NCBI RefSeq assembly: GCF_001591505.1
Contig: NZ_BCVA01000021.1
Coordinates: forward strand, 29,199-93,198
DNA: 64,000 nt
Origin: Neobacillus niacini NBRC 15566
GTDB taxonomy: Bacteria > Bacillota > Bacilli > Bacillales > Cytobacillaceae
Reading direction: 5' to 3'
The first letter of the stretch is position 1. The number at the start of each line of letters is the position of its first letter. The notes beneath the pieces are model-generated. The model was not told where the DNA came from, made no database searches, and worked only from the letters and a program-made list of their open reading frames with translations. Of this stretch, positions 35,294 to 43,455 are shown in pieces. Made by a program: the position numbers and the translations under genes.

Positions 35294-35677
35294 CCCTGTT
35301 TTTAAACTACTCTTACTCTCTTTACGAACATATTGATGAACTTGGAAAGGATTTATTTCTCCTGAAGGTTTGGGATAACAATGTGAAAGCCATAATATCA
35401 CTTTTTTTGCAATATAGATTATTAAATGCATTGTAATATATATATTAGTCATATCGTCATCAACCATATGAAAGGTATGCATTTATTCTTAAAAGTAATA
35501 AGAGAAAGACAAATATTAAAGTTAACTTATTATAAATTACGGATAGTATAATTCATACGATTGCTTCATCAAAAGGAATAAAACAAAAGGATATATCCTA
35601 AAGAAGTAGAAGAGATAATCAAATGTTTAAAGAAGATTCAGACTGTACTTTAAAATATTTGTTGTATTGTGAAATTA
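35294..35677. other. Intergenic, no gene seen
   Basis: AT-rich with only short frames on both strands, none with a ribosome site. The minus-strand frame near 35276-35482 has a low-quality composition and overlaps the preceding gene's end. Confidence 0.4.
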
Positions 35678-35800
35678 AGATAGTAAACACTACTACATCG
35701 TAATTGTCTGCCATCACCACTCAAGCCATGTTGAATGCGTGTCGCAGTTAGTGTTGAAATAGTCTGCCATCACCATCCAAGCCATGTGGAGTGTTGTTCA
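35678..35800 (-). repeat. DLDGDG-coding remnants, copies 2 and 3 in tandem
   Basis: Two units 56 bases apart share GCCATCACCA..CAAGCCAT (35710-35729 and 35766-35785). The minus strand reads TPHGLDGDGRLFQH for one and QHGLSGDGRQL for the other, acidic loops like EF-hand or Excalibur motifs. Copy 2 also shares the flank GTAAACAC.ACTAC with copy 1 at 33911. No intact gene covers them. Confidence 0.45.
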
Positions 35801-35842
35801 ATACTTGTAAGAAAAGATAATTAAAGATGCACTAGTGAGTAG

Positions 35843-35870
35843 AGAGCCTTTCCTGAATTGGGAGGCTCTT
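35843..35870 (+). terminator. Probable terminator hairpin
   Basis: AGAGCC with GGCTCT and TCC with GGA around TGAATTG, followed by TAATTAATTG; the T-run is weak. Confidence 0.5.
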
Positions 35871-36122
35871 AATTAATTGTCATGATGTGCGGGGACAAAA
35901 AAACTTTTTTTTTGATTTTAACATCTTTGTCCAAACATTCTCTACCAATTTACATAATCTTTAGAAAGAATGAAGTTTTCTTATGTCGTTAATAATGAAA
36001 TTTGTAGTTTTAGCGGTGTTCATCACTAAGTGGTGGGAAAAGTGGAGAATCAGGTGATAAGGTAGTTTAAATAATTAGAAGAACATTCCCTAAGCATAGG
36101 CATATGATGTTTTTGTATATCT

Positions 36123-37033
36123 GTGAAGGGAATGAAAAAAGTGTACAATGTCCCTAGTACGTATCAATATCAAAATCAATATCAATATCATTATTATGAT
36201 ACTGCACCAATGCATAACTATGAAAGACAGTCTGTTTACAGGAATATTCCTAATGGTACTAACCAATATAGTTTTAAAGATTATGGACCAGAACCATTTG
36301 TAGTTAATATCAATGAGGCTACGAAGCGAAACAAAACCTATCGTACCGCTTTATGGACAGGGAATCGTTTGCAAGTTGCTTTAATGAGTCTCAATGTTGG
36401 CGAAGATATCGGTTTGGAAATGCATCCCGACGTTGATCAATTCTTACGTATTGAACTAGGACAGGGGATTGTTCAAATGGGCAAGAGTAAAGATAATTTT
36501 GACTTTGAAAGAAATGTCAATGATGATTTTGCAAAATGATACCTGCTGGAACATGGCATAATCTAACCAACACAGGTAATATTCCACTAAAACTTTACTC
36601 GATTTACGCTCCTCCTAACCATCCATTTGGTACTGTCCATGTTACCAAATCAGATGCAGTAGCTGTGGAAAAAGCCTACGGTCATCGGAATGAAAAAAAT
36701 ATAACTACAAAAAATTTAAATACATTTAGACCAGAAAATATTAATACAACTAATTCAAACATCTCTAAAACTAGCTTTTCTAAAGAGGAAGCAGCAGCAA
36801 TAGCTTTACTTTTAGGCATTGATTTTACCAAGAGTAAATTTGATTTAAATGAGTTTTGGTTGGGAGTAAATACAGAACTTGAACATGGAAGAAAATACAA
36901 TCTGACAAATGTTACTGCGGATGAACCTATCACTACTGGAAAAATTGCATTGGCTCATCTCAACGAATTTCCTGATTATTATAAAAGGTTAAAAGTTCTT
37001 GAGGAAGAAGCAAAAGCGTATTGGAACAAATAA
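36123..37033 (+). pseudogene. Cupin protein with DUF5661-like C-terminus, frameshifted
   Basis: Two frames overlap by four bases (ATGA, 36536-36539). The first ends in an N-terminal cupin half: ALMSLNVGEDIGLEMHPDVD with FLRIELGQGIVQMG. The second begins at once with the other half, MIPAGTWHNLTNTGNIPLKL and SIYAPPNHPFGTVH, so the metal-binding cupin barrel is split in the middle at GCAAAATGATACC. One base change in the A-run restores a single protein. The C-terminal segment (DFTKSKFDLNEFWLGVNTEL, then ALAHLNEFPDYY) resembles DUF5661. The N-terminus is rich in Gln/Tyr (QYQNQYQYHYY). Either a frameshift mutation, a sequencing error in the A-run, or two coupled half-proteins. No clean ribosome site at the first start. 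Confidence 0.65.
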
Positions 37034-37107
37034 TATACCAGACAATTTATTATTTCCACCTTAATTGAATAAAAAACAAAAACCAAAACTAATAAGAAGG
37101 AAAGGAG

Positions 37108-37130
37108 CACGCGCTAAAGCGTGTTTTTTT
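37108..37130 (+). terminator. Intrinsic terminator
   Basis: CACGC and GCGTG around GCTAAA, followed by seven T; it ends the cupin transcript. Confidence 0.75.
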
Positions 37131-37879
37131 CTATATTTCTAGTCAATCAAAACGGTTAATAAAATGTCCGCATATAGGTGGTTGGACGCTGGTTGGTCAC
37201 AGTTGTTAAATATTGTTTAAATAATTTTAGTCTAGTAATCCAATTTTAAATACCTATTTATATTGAGTAGATTCCTCAAAATTGAGGTAATACTAAAATT
37301 CTTGCGTAAGGACTACCTTTATATAGTGTACAGCTTGAGGGAATTAGTAGGATTTTGTTGGGGGTGAAGCAAGAAGAATTTAATGTATGACTTTGTTTTA
37401 AATATCCGGCTTAATTCTCCGTACCCTGTTCATTTTATGCACCTCACCATATCGGGGAAGCTTCTCCATGAGTAGTGAATGATGAAGAAATGGGAGCTAT
37501 CTAGAACAAAAAATACCGCTCCATCAACTAAAACCGAAACTGGTGTCCTTATTCAAAAAAACAAATTCATAAAATTCCATGGTAGCAGAGGAAGAAGCTG
37601 CAGCAGGGGGAGAGGGACTCTTACATGATCATAACCTTATATGAGTACGAACGCCATGGCATTTTAAAAAAGTCCGGAACCAGTTAATAAAGTCTGGAAC
37701 CAAGTGAAAAGAAAGTAGGGAACCAATGACATTATAGTTAGTAACTTATTAATAAAGATGGTAACCGAAAGATAGTAAACTACATTCCTCAAAACCCGCT
37801 CCTGATCCCAAAAACAAGGAATCAGAGAAATGTCTACCATTAAACAAGAGGAGAATGAAGATTCCATCAGTTTTATTTA
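37131..37879. other. Intergenic, no gene seen
   Basis: About 750 bases without a supportable gene. AGTCCGGAACCA and AGTCTGGAACCA (near 37662 and 37690) form a short direct repeat; nothing else notable. Confidence 0.4.
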
Positions 37880-37920
37880 AATAAAAAAACCAATTCACTA
37901 TTATTTAGGTGAATTGGTTT
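37880..37920 (-). terminator. Terminator overlapping the end of a small gene
   Basis: Perfect 12-base stem AAACCAATTCAC with GTGAATTGGTTT around a ten-base loop; on the minus strand a T-run follows (37881-37887). The stem includes the last codons and stop of the 32-residue gene. Confidence 0.75.
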
Positions 37921-37999
37921 GTTTGTGTTTATCTGTTGGAAGGTAGTTAATCCATTCGATTGTCTCAATGATTTTTTCAAAAAACTTTTTCATATTCAT
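37901..37999 (-). CDS. 32-residue small protein
   Basis: AGGAGGAA lies three to four bases before ATG 37999 and about ten before the in-frame ATG at 37993, so the second may be the real start. The product is MNMKKFFEKIIETIEWINYL plus a polar tail, an amphipathic helix followed by a hydrophilic end. The stop lies inside a strong terminator. Three 21-base repeats lie upstream (38061-38123). The compact regulated unit resembles genes for small membrane-active or signalling peptides; no family is recognised. Confidence 0.6.
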   Translation of the reverse strand: MNMKKFFEKIIETIEWINYLPTDKHKQTNSPK

Positions 38000-38060
38000 T
38001 TCCTCCTAGCGATTTGATACCTTTATTATCTATCATTGGAAGGGTTTTCCACAACGTCGC

Positions 38061-38123
38061 TGAAAACGGAAACAAAGGGGATGAAAACGAAAACAATGAT
38101 GATGAAAGCGTCAATCATCTATG
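38061..38123 (-). promoter_or_regulatory. Three tandem 21-bp repeats upstream of the small gene
   Basis: TGAAAACGGAAACA (38061), TGAAAACGAAAACA (38082) and TGAAAGCGTCAATC (38103) recur at exactly 21-base steps, two turns of DNA. The first two also match the catabolite-response consensus TGWAANCGNTNWCA at 13 of 14 positions. They lie 60-125 bases upstream of the 32-residue gene and are a plausible operator array. The regulator is unknown. Confidence 0.5.
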
Positions 38124-38317
38124 ATTATCTCACTCATTCGCTATATTTCTCTTGTTTTCTCAAAATTGCAAAAAAGGTTATAGAAAACCATTCCTAAACC
38201 CTTTTTTATCGACAACGCATTAGTAAATTAGGTTTTATTGAAATCAGTGATCGAACCACTAAGAGGCTTCTGAAAACATTTAGACTTTAGCTTACAAGCT
38301 GAAACGATTTAGCTTCG

Positions 38318-39235
38318 TTATTTATCTATATTATTTGTTTTACTATTTTTTAGGTTTTTAAAAAGGTCACCAATAAATTCCTTCGCTACTTTTGTTAAAC
38401 CTTTTGTTTCTAAATATATAAGCCAGAAATCAATTGGAAAATAATTTTCCTCCTCTAGAGGGATGATTTTTATTTCTCCATTTTTAACCATGGGACTATG
38501 TTGAATAGAAAAATCATGCAAAAATAAAACGGCCTGACTTTGTTTTACCAACTCGAAAAGAAGGCTGCTGCTATTTGTTCTAATTAAAACTTGATTGGGA
38601 TTTACTTTTATTAATTTTAATACCTTTGTATAATCCGTTGAATTATATAGAACAAATTTTGAATTCTTTAAATCACTAAGAGTTACATAATCAAAAGTAT
38701 AATAGGGTGAATTTTTACCGACCGCTATACAGATGTGACCCTCATGAATATGTTCAAAACAAATATTTTTTTCTTTTTTTAATTCATTAATAGATGCAGG
38801 TAGTAATGCGAAGTCATAGTTTTCTTTGTTGAAATTTTGAATGATATCTGTAGGGTTTTGCTCTACAAATTCGAATGTAATCTCATTATTTCTCGAATTA
38901 AACTCAACCATTGTTTCTTGAATTACATAAGAAAAAGTCGGCGCTGTAGTAATTTTCAAATGAATTTGATTACTATTTTTATAATCATAAATTTCTTTGT
39001 TCAGTTCTTTCATGGTCTTAAGTATAGCCATTGCTTTGGAAATAACTATTTTACCTTCAAAAGTTGGAGTAATTCCGTGTTTTGAACGGTTAAAGATTTT
39101 TATTCCAAGCTCATTTTCTAGCTGTGTAATTGATTGACTCATCCCTGATGGCGAAATAAATAATTTTTCTGCTGCTTTTGTAATGGACATGTCATTTGCA
39201 ACATTGACAATATACTCCATTTGTTCAAAATTCAC
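38318..39235 (-). CDS. LysR-family transcriptional regulator
   Basis: 305 residues from GTG 39235, with GAGGTGG upstream. The N-terminal winged helix-turn-helix is typical: MNFEQMEYIVNVANDMSITK then AAEKLFISPSGMSQSITQLE, with ELGIKIFNRSKHGITPTFEG. Residues 90-295 form the periplasmic-binding-like effector domain (LKITTAPTFSYVIQETMVEF). LysR proteins activate or repress targets, often the divergent neighbour, in response to a small ligand. Here the upstream neighbour (VanY-type) is transcribed in the same direction, and the downstream region is largely intergenic, so the target is unknown. Confidence 0.9.
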   Translation of the reverse strand: MNFEQMEYIVNVANDMSITKAAEKLFISPSGMSQSITQLENELGIKIFNRSKHGITPTFEGKIVISKAMAILKTMKELNKEIYDYKNSNQIHLKITTAPTFSYVIQETMVEFNSRNNEITFEFVEQNPTDIIQNFNKENYDFALLPASINELKKEKNICFEHIHEGHICIAVGKNSPYYTFDYVTLSDLKNSKFVLYNSTDYTKVLKLIKVNPNQVLIRTNSSSLLFELVKQSQAVLFLHDFSIQHSPMVKNGEIKIIPLEEENYFPIDFWLIYLETKGLTKVAKEFIGDLFKNLKNSKTNNIDK

Positions 39236-39406
39236 TATACCACCTCAACTTCAGCTGATCCAATCCACATTTAATCTATGAAAACATTTTACACTTGCTC
39301 TTAATTCTCCGCCAGACACAGTGGTTCTACAAAGATTTAAAAAAATAATGGATATAAAAAGTAAACAGAACATCAAAAATCATCCATCTCCAAAAGAAAT
39401 GATTAA

Positions 39407-40183
39407 TTACTTATTAACTGGTTGTACATGAAAATATTCTTCCAGTGTAATTCCTTTGTTCATAATTATTAGAGCAATCGATTTACCAACGTAACGTAGG
39501 TGCCAAGGCTCATATTGATAACCAGTAATGGCTTTTTTTCCTTTCGGATATCGAATAATAAAGCCGTAATCGGCTGCATTCTCCTCTAGCCAAATGGCCT
39601 CTTTTGTCCCCCCAAAGCAGTCTTCTGCAGGACACTTGCCATCTCCTCCAGTAACATCGATTGCAAGACCGGTTTCATGTTCACTCGTGCCAGGCAAAGC
39701 ACTGTACGTTTTAGCTTCTTCATACCCATCTTTCCTAACATAAGATTGAAATAATGCTGTTTGAGTTGCATGTGAACGATAAGCCGAAACACCTAATAAT
39801 GAAATGCCTTGTTCTTTTGCATCGGTATATAGGTCTTTAATCGCACCTGCGGCTTCAGCACGCATTTTTCGCTTTTCAGTTTTATCTTGGAAAACAAATG
39901 GAATATCTACATAAATAAGATCTGGTGGAGAATAACTTTCTGGCAGCTTATGTAGGTTATTTACAAGAACAGAAATGCTCTCTGGGTTAACGTCAACGTG
40001 GATACTGTCATCAATCTGTTTTGCATGAACTGACGGTGTTGATTCAGTTTTGCCTTGAGCGGACGGTGTTAACTCAGGTTTGCTGTTTGTATCTAGAAAC
40101 ATGTCAGTAAAGCCAGTTAATATCACTGCTAATATAATGATGCAATCCCTGATTAATAATTTGTCCAATTTGAACACATCCAT
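39407..40183 (-). CDS. D-alanyl-D-alanine carboxypeptidase, VanY family
   Basis: 258 residues with an N-terminal membrane anchor (LLIRDCIIILAVILTGF), placing the enzyme outside the cell. The peptidase M15B/VanY domain carries SAYRSHATQTALF, the zinc-ligand motif SEHETGLAIDVTGG (His and Asp ligands about residues 173-180) and the second His motif YEPWHLRYVG near 229. It trims the terminal D-Ala from peptidoglycan stem peptides. The linker contains two similar segments (SAQGKTES and SVHAKQID). No vancomycin-resistance genes are nearby, so a cell-wall maintenance role is more likely. The ribosome site before ATG 40183 is weak. Confidence 0.88.
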   Translation of the reverse strand: MDVFKLDKLLIRDCIIILAVILTGFTDMFLDTNSKPELTPSAQGKTESTPSVHAKQIDDSIHVDVNPESISVLVNNLHKLPESYSPPDLIYVDIPFVFQDKTEKRKMRAEAAGAIKDLYTDAKEQGISLLGVSAYRSHATQTALFQSYVRKDGYEEAKTYSALPGTSEHETGLAIDVTGGDGKCPAEDCFGGTKEAIWLEENAADYGFIIRYPKGKKAITGYQYEPWHLRYVGKSIALIIMNKGITLEEYFHVQPVNK

Positions 40184-40363
40184 AATAAAAACTTATAAAT
40201 TAACAGGTTAAATTTTATCATGGTGCCTTTCGTTTAATGAACTCCAGAAAACTTAATATGTTATGAAGTAAAGCTTAAATTGACCGAACTTTGACATCAA
40301 AGAACCTTGTCCGTCTGATCTTTAAACCGTAAGAGTATTAAGACGATAGAAAGAAACGATAAA

Positions 40364-40495
40364 ATGAGCGAAAAAGGTCTAGATTTATTCGGTGAAATGT
40401 TAATGAACAGAGTGCATGATGATGCTATTGACGACTGGGAAAGAATTTTTGAAGTTATCATGAACGAAACTAGCTCCTTACTCGTAACAGCGTAG
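40364..40495 (+). CDS. Possible 43-residue ORF next to the IS110 remnant
   Basis: ATG 40364 opens MSEKGLDLFGEMLMNRVHDD followed by DWERIFEVIMNETSSLLVTA and TAG, a natural-looking amphipathic protein beginning. There is no clear ribosome site. It ends 15 bases before the transposase start and may be the 5' part of a gene cut by the insertion. This stretch would also be where an IS110-group element encodes its bridge RNA. Confidence 0.3.
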   Translation: MSEKGLDLFGEMLMNRVHDDAIDDWERIFEVIMNETSSLLVTA

Positions 40496-40510
40496 GTTAA
40501 TTTGGTTAGA

Positions 40511-41654
40511 ATGTTTACTGGAAAACAAACCAAATCAGAGCTACATTACGAAAGATACCATAAGATATGTAGGTTTAGACTATCAAAGGAAAAAATTGCA
40601 GTTGCTATTGCTGAAGAAGGCCGTGGAGAACCAAGGTATTGGGGAATGATCACAAACACTCCGGAATCTGTAAGAAAGTTAGTTAAAAACTTGGAGAAAA
40701 AGAAAATCTTCGCGTATGTTATGAAGCTGGCCCAACTGGTTATGGGTTATATAGGCTCTTTCTCATTCTAGGAATTGAGTGTGAAGTCATTGCACCATCG
40801 TTAATTCCAAAGAAACATGGCGAATGCATTAAAACGAACCGCAGGGATTCCATTAATTTAGCAAAATTATTTCGTTCAGGCGAATTAACACCGGTCTATG
40901 TTCCAACTGAAGACGATGAAGCACTAAGGGATTTTGTACAAGCCCGTGAAGATGCGAAGGAAGATGAATTAAGAGCCAAACACCGACTAACTAAATTCCT
41001 ATTACGGTATGATATTCATCCTCCTTCTGGAGTAAGAAAATGGACTTGTAAAAATCGAGAATGGTTGAATTCTCTAAAGTTTGAGCATTCAGCATCTAGA
41101 ATTGTTTTCCAAGAGTATCTGCATCAAATACAAGAAATTGAACATCGAGTGAAACGATTAGAAGAAGAGATTCAAATACAAGCAACTGAAGGTGTCCGTG
41201 CGCCTATAATTCAAGCCCTTCAATCTTTAAGAGGTGTGGCACATATTACCGCTACCAACTTGGTGGCTGAGATTGGATCTTTCAAAAGATTTGAATCTCC
41301 CAAAAAGTTAATGGCATATGCCGGATTAATTCCAAGTGAAAGTTCTAGTGGTGAAACGAGAAGACAGGGGAAAATCACAAAAACAGGGAACCGCCATGTT
41401 CGCCGTTTATTGGTAGAATCAGCATGGAGTTATCGTTACCAGCCCGCCGTAAAAGGAGAACTAAAGAAAAGACAAGAAAGTAGTTACCTAGTATTCAAGC
41501 AATCTCATGGAAAACACAAAATCGCCTCCATAAAAAATACTTTTGCTTGTTATCACGAGGAAAGGCAGCTGGTAAGGCCATGACTGCTGTGGCTAGAGAA
41601 TTAGCAGGATTTATTTGGGTAATAACACAAGAAGTGGAAAATACAACTCCATAG
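40511..41654 (+). mobile_element. IS110-family transposase, inactivated by frameshifts
   Basis: A complete but broken IS110 (IS116/IS902) transposase can be followed through three frames. The N-terminal DEDD/RuvC-like part reads DTIRYVGLD, then after a shift (near 40580) SKEKIAVAIAEEGRGEPRYW, then after another (near 40700) LRVCYEAGPTGYGLYRLFL, GELTPVYVPTEDDEALRDF. The Transposase_20 part is intact: LQSLRGVAHITATNLVAEIG, LMAYAGLIPSESSSGETRRQ and GNRHVRRLLVESAW. After a third shift near 41490 the tail ends at TAG 41652-41654. IS110 elements lack long inverted repeats, so the element ends cannot be set. It is a fossil that cannot transpose by itself. Confidence 0.85.
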
Positions 41655-41685
41655 AAAAAGTAATAGTACGTTTAATAATATAAAA

Positions 41686-41718
41686 ACCCCCTTAATACAT
41701 GGCAAAGTATTAGGGGGA
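41686..41718 (+). terminator. Terminator-like hairpin after the IS110 remnant
   Basis: CCCCCTTAATAC pairs with GTATTAGGGGG (one bulged base) around an eight-base loop; flanked by A-rich sequence on the left, so it may end minus-strand transcripts. Confidence 0.5.
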
Positions 41719-42070
41719 ATAGTATTTAATTCAACTTATTCAATGGAATTTCTTTAGTAATGTCCACGCAATCTAATATTAATAATTTGGAGTCAAAAGC
41801 CAATATCTTAACCTCTTTAAGATTTGCCCCCTCTTTACTCCTATTCAACATTGAAAGGGCCTACGGTAGCTGGATCAATAAGACCTGTACCTCCACTCCC
41901 CATTGTAATGAAGAACATTTCAGACTTAATAATTGAGTTCAATCTTAGCTATGGTAATCGTATTAAATTTCACATGCTAACTTCATTTGTATTTACTGAT
42001 TGGCAACTATAGAAGTTTGAGCTCTACACTAATAACTTAATTATTATCATGGCCTTCCCACCTATTGATT
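41719..42070. other. Intergenic, no gene seen
   Basis: A plus-strand frame at 41824-42012 lacks a ribosome site. On the minus strand MGSGGTGLIDPATVGPFNVE (about 41852-41911) is a natural-looking C-terminal peptide with no clear start. Neither is called. Confidence 0.35.
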
Positions 42071-42544
42071 TTATCTAATTTTATTTAAAATCCTTACCCG
42101 GTACATCTTAAATAGGAAATACGCAATAAAGTAAATGAGGATTGATGAGATTAGGATATTAATTACTGCACCTGTTAGAAATGAGAATCCAACCGAAGGG
42201 GATCCATCTATCCCTTCAAATGTATGTTGAATAGCATCAATGTAATCAACTTCTTCAAGTTCATCAATCTTAGTTTTCTTTTCCAATAGTAAGCTTCCAA
42301 CCTTATAATTTAATAGGAAAAGTAGTGGCCAAATAGGAGTTCCTATTACACCCCCCACAATGGCAGAAACGGTATTCGCTCTAACAAGTTTTGCAAAAGC
42401 AACCGAAAGGAAGGGGCCTAGCGCGAACGTAGGAATCCAGTTTGGAATAAAACCCACAGTAAAACCCAGCGCTACTTGATGAGGACTTGATTTTAGGCGA
42501 AATAGACGGATGATATTATATTTAATTCTACGTGTTACTTTCAT
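42071..42544 (-). CDS. DUF2062 membrane protein
   Basis: 157 residues from ATG 42544, with GGAAGGGA upstream; an earlier frame start has none. The DUF2062 family pattern is clear: a basic N-terminus (VTRRIKYNIIRLFRLKSS), SPHQVALGFTVGFIPNWIPT, then paired transmembrane helices with VGGVIGTPIWPLLFLLNYKV and a C-terminal helix pair (INILISSILIYFIAYFLF). Members are small integral membrane proteins of unknown function, sometimes near lipid or polysaccharide genes. It lies 53 bases downstream of pssA in the same direction, so a link with membrane lipid synthesis is possible. Confidence 0.8.
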   Translation of the reverse strand: MKVTRRIKYNIIRLFRLKSSPHQVALGFTVGFIPNWIPTFALGPFLSVAFAKLVRANTVSAIVGGVIGTPIWPLLFLLNYKVGSLLLEKKTKIDELEEVDYIDAIQHTFEGIDGSPSVGFSFLTGAVINILISSILIYFIAYFLFKMYRVRILNKIR

Positions 42545-42597
42545 CTGTTTACATCCCTTCCAGGTATCCAAACACGATCGCTTAAAAAAGTTAATGA

Positions 42598-43290
42598 TTA
42601 ACTATTTTTTATCCTTTTTACTAATTGATAAAATAAATAGATGATATAAGTAGGTGCTGCAATATATATCAGATAAGGAAACCTTCCGTATGTTCCTTTA
42701 TATATTAGAAATAATAAACATCCCAAAAAAATAGTAACAATCGTGCCATACTTTGGTAATGGTACATCCTTTAAACTAGGTATTCTAATCTTACTAATCA
42801 TTAGAAAACAAAGCGCTGTAAAGATAACGGTTGTAACAATATTCGGAATGAGATTACCAAACAGAGTAAGTAATGCTAAAATACCACCAGCTGCAGTAAT
42901 TGGAACACCAATAAAATAATGTTGAGATGATTTATTGGTGCTAATATTAAATCTCGCTAATCGAAAAGCACCGAACAACGGGAACAATCCAGCAACAGCT
43001 AATCCGAGTAATCCAAATTGATAAAAATAGGTGTAATATATTAGAAAAGATGGAGCGACACCGAAAGTAACAATATCTGCTAATGAATCTAACTCCTTCC
43101 CTAAAGAGCTATCAGCTTTTAAAATTCTAGCTAACCTGCCGTCCATACTATCCAGCATCATCCCAATGATGATCAAAATCGCTGCGTTTTTAAAATGACT
43201 ATTTGCTGCAAATCCGATTGAAAGAAAACCACAATACAAATTACCTAAGGTTAGCATATTTGGGATACTTTTTGAAAAACGCAAATTCAA
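42598..43290 (-). CDS. pssA: CDP-diacylglycerol-serine O-phosphatidyltransferase
   Basis: 230 residues from TTG 43290, with AGGTGAT upstream. The CDP-alcohol phosphatidyltransferase signature DG-x2-AR-x8-G-x3-D-x3-D is complete at about residues 50-72: DGRLARILKADSSLG followed by KELDSLAD. The opening FSKSIPNMLTLGNLYCGFLS is typical of Gram-positive PssA. About six to eight transmembrane helices follow. It makes phosphatidylserine from CDP-diacylglycerol and serine, the precursor of phosphatidylethanolamine. In Bacillus subtilis pssA is followed by other lipid genes; here the next gene is a DUF2062 protein and no psd is in the window. Confidence 0.9.
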   Translation of the reverse strand: MNLRFSKSIPNMLTLGNLYCGFLSIGFAANSHFKNAAILIIIGMMLDSMDGRLARILKADSSLGKELDSLADIVTFGVAPSFLIYYTYFYQFGLLGLAVAGLFPLFGAFRLARFNISTNKSSQHYFIGVPITAAGGILALLTLFGNLIPNIVTTVIFTALCFLMISKIRIPSLKDVPLPKYGTIVTIFLGCLLFLIYKGTYGRFPYLIYIAAPTYIIYLFYQLVKRIKNS

Positions 43291-43455
43291 TCACCTACTA
43301 ATTATATTTATAAGTACTAAACAGTTTGCATTGCTCAATTTTGATCATTCATCTCTAATTGTTTAATTTTACCACCTAACATAAGGTGGTGTCGAGGTGA
43401 GCTCATGATCCTGTGTTAGAATAAAGTTTGAGGATGTTTCGGAAGTGGAGATTTA

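Noticed and set aside
35276..35482. Minus-strand 68-codon frame
   Set aside because: No ribosome site, overlaps the end of the 323-residue gene, and its composition does not look like a protein.
33909..35800. Repeats read as a CRISPR array or a type III toxin-antitoxin RNA
   Set aside because: Only three copies, two 56 bases apart and one 1.8 kb away, with no cas or ToxN-like gene; the minus-strand reading is protein-like.
39407..40183. VanY-type gene as part of a vancomycin-resistance cluster
   Set aside because: No vanR, vanS, vanH, vanA/B or vanX homologue is in the window.
41824..42012. Plus-strand 62-codon frame downstream of the IS110 remnant
   Set aside because: No ribosome site or promoter; the opposite strand holds a more natural but start-less peptide, so neither is called.
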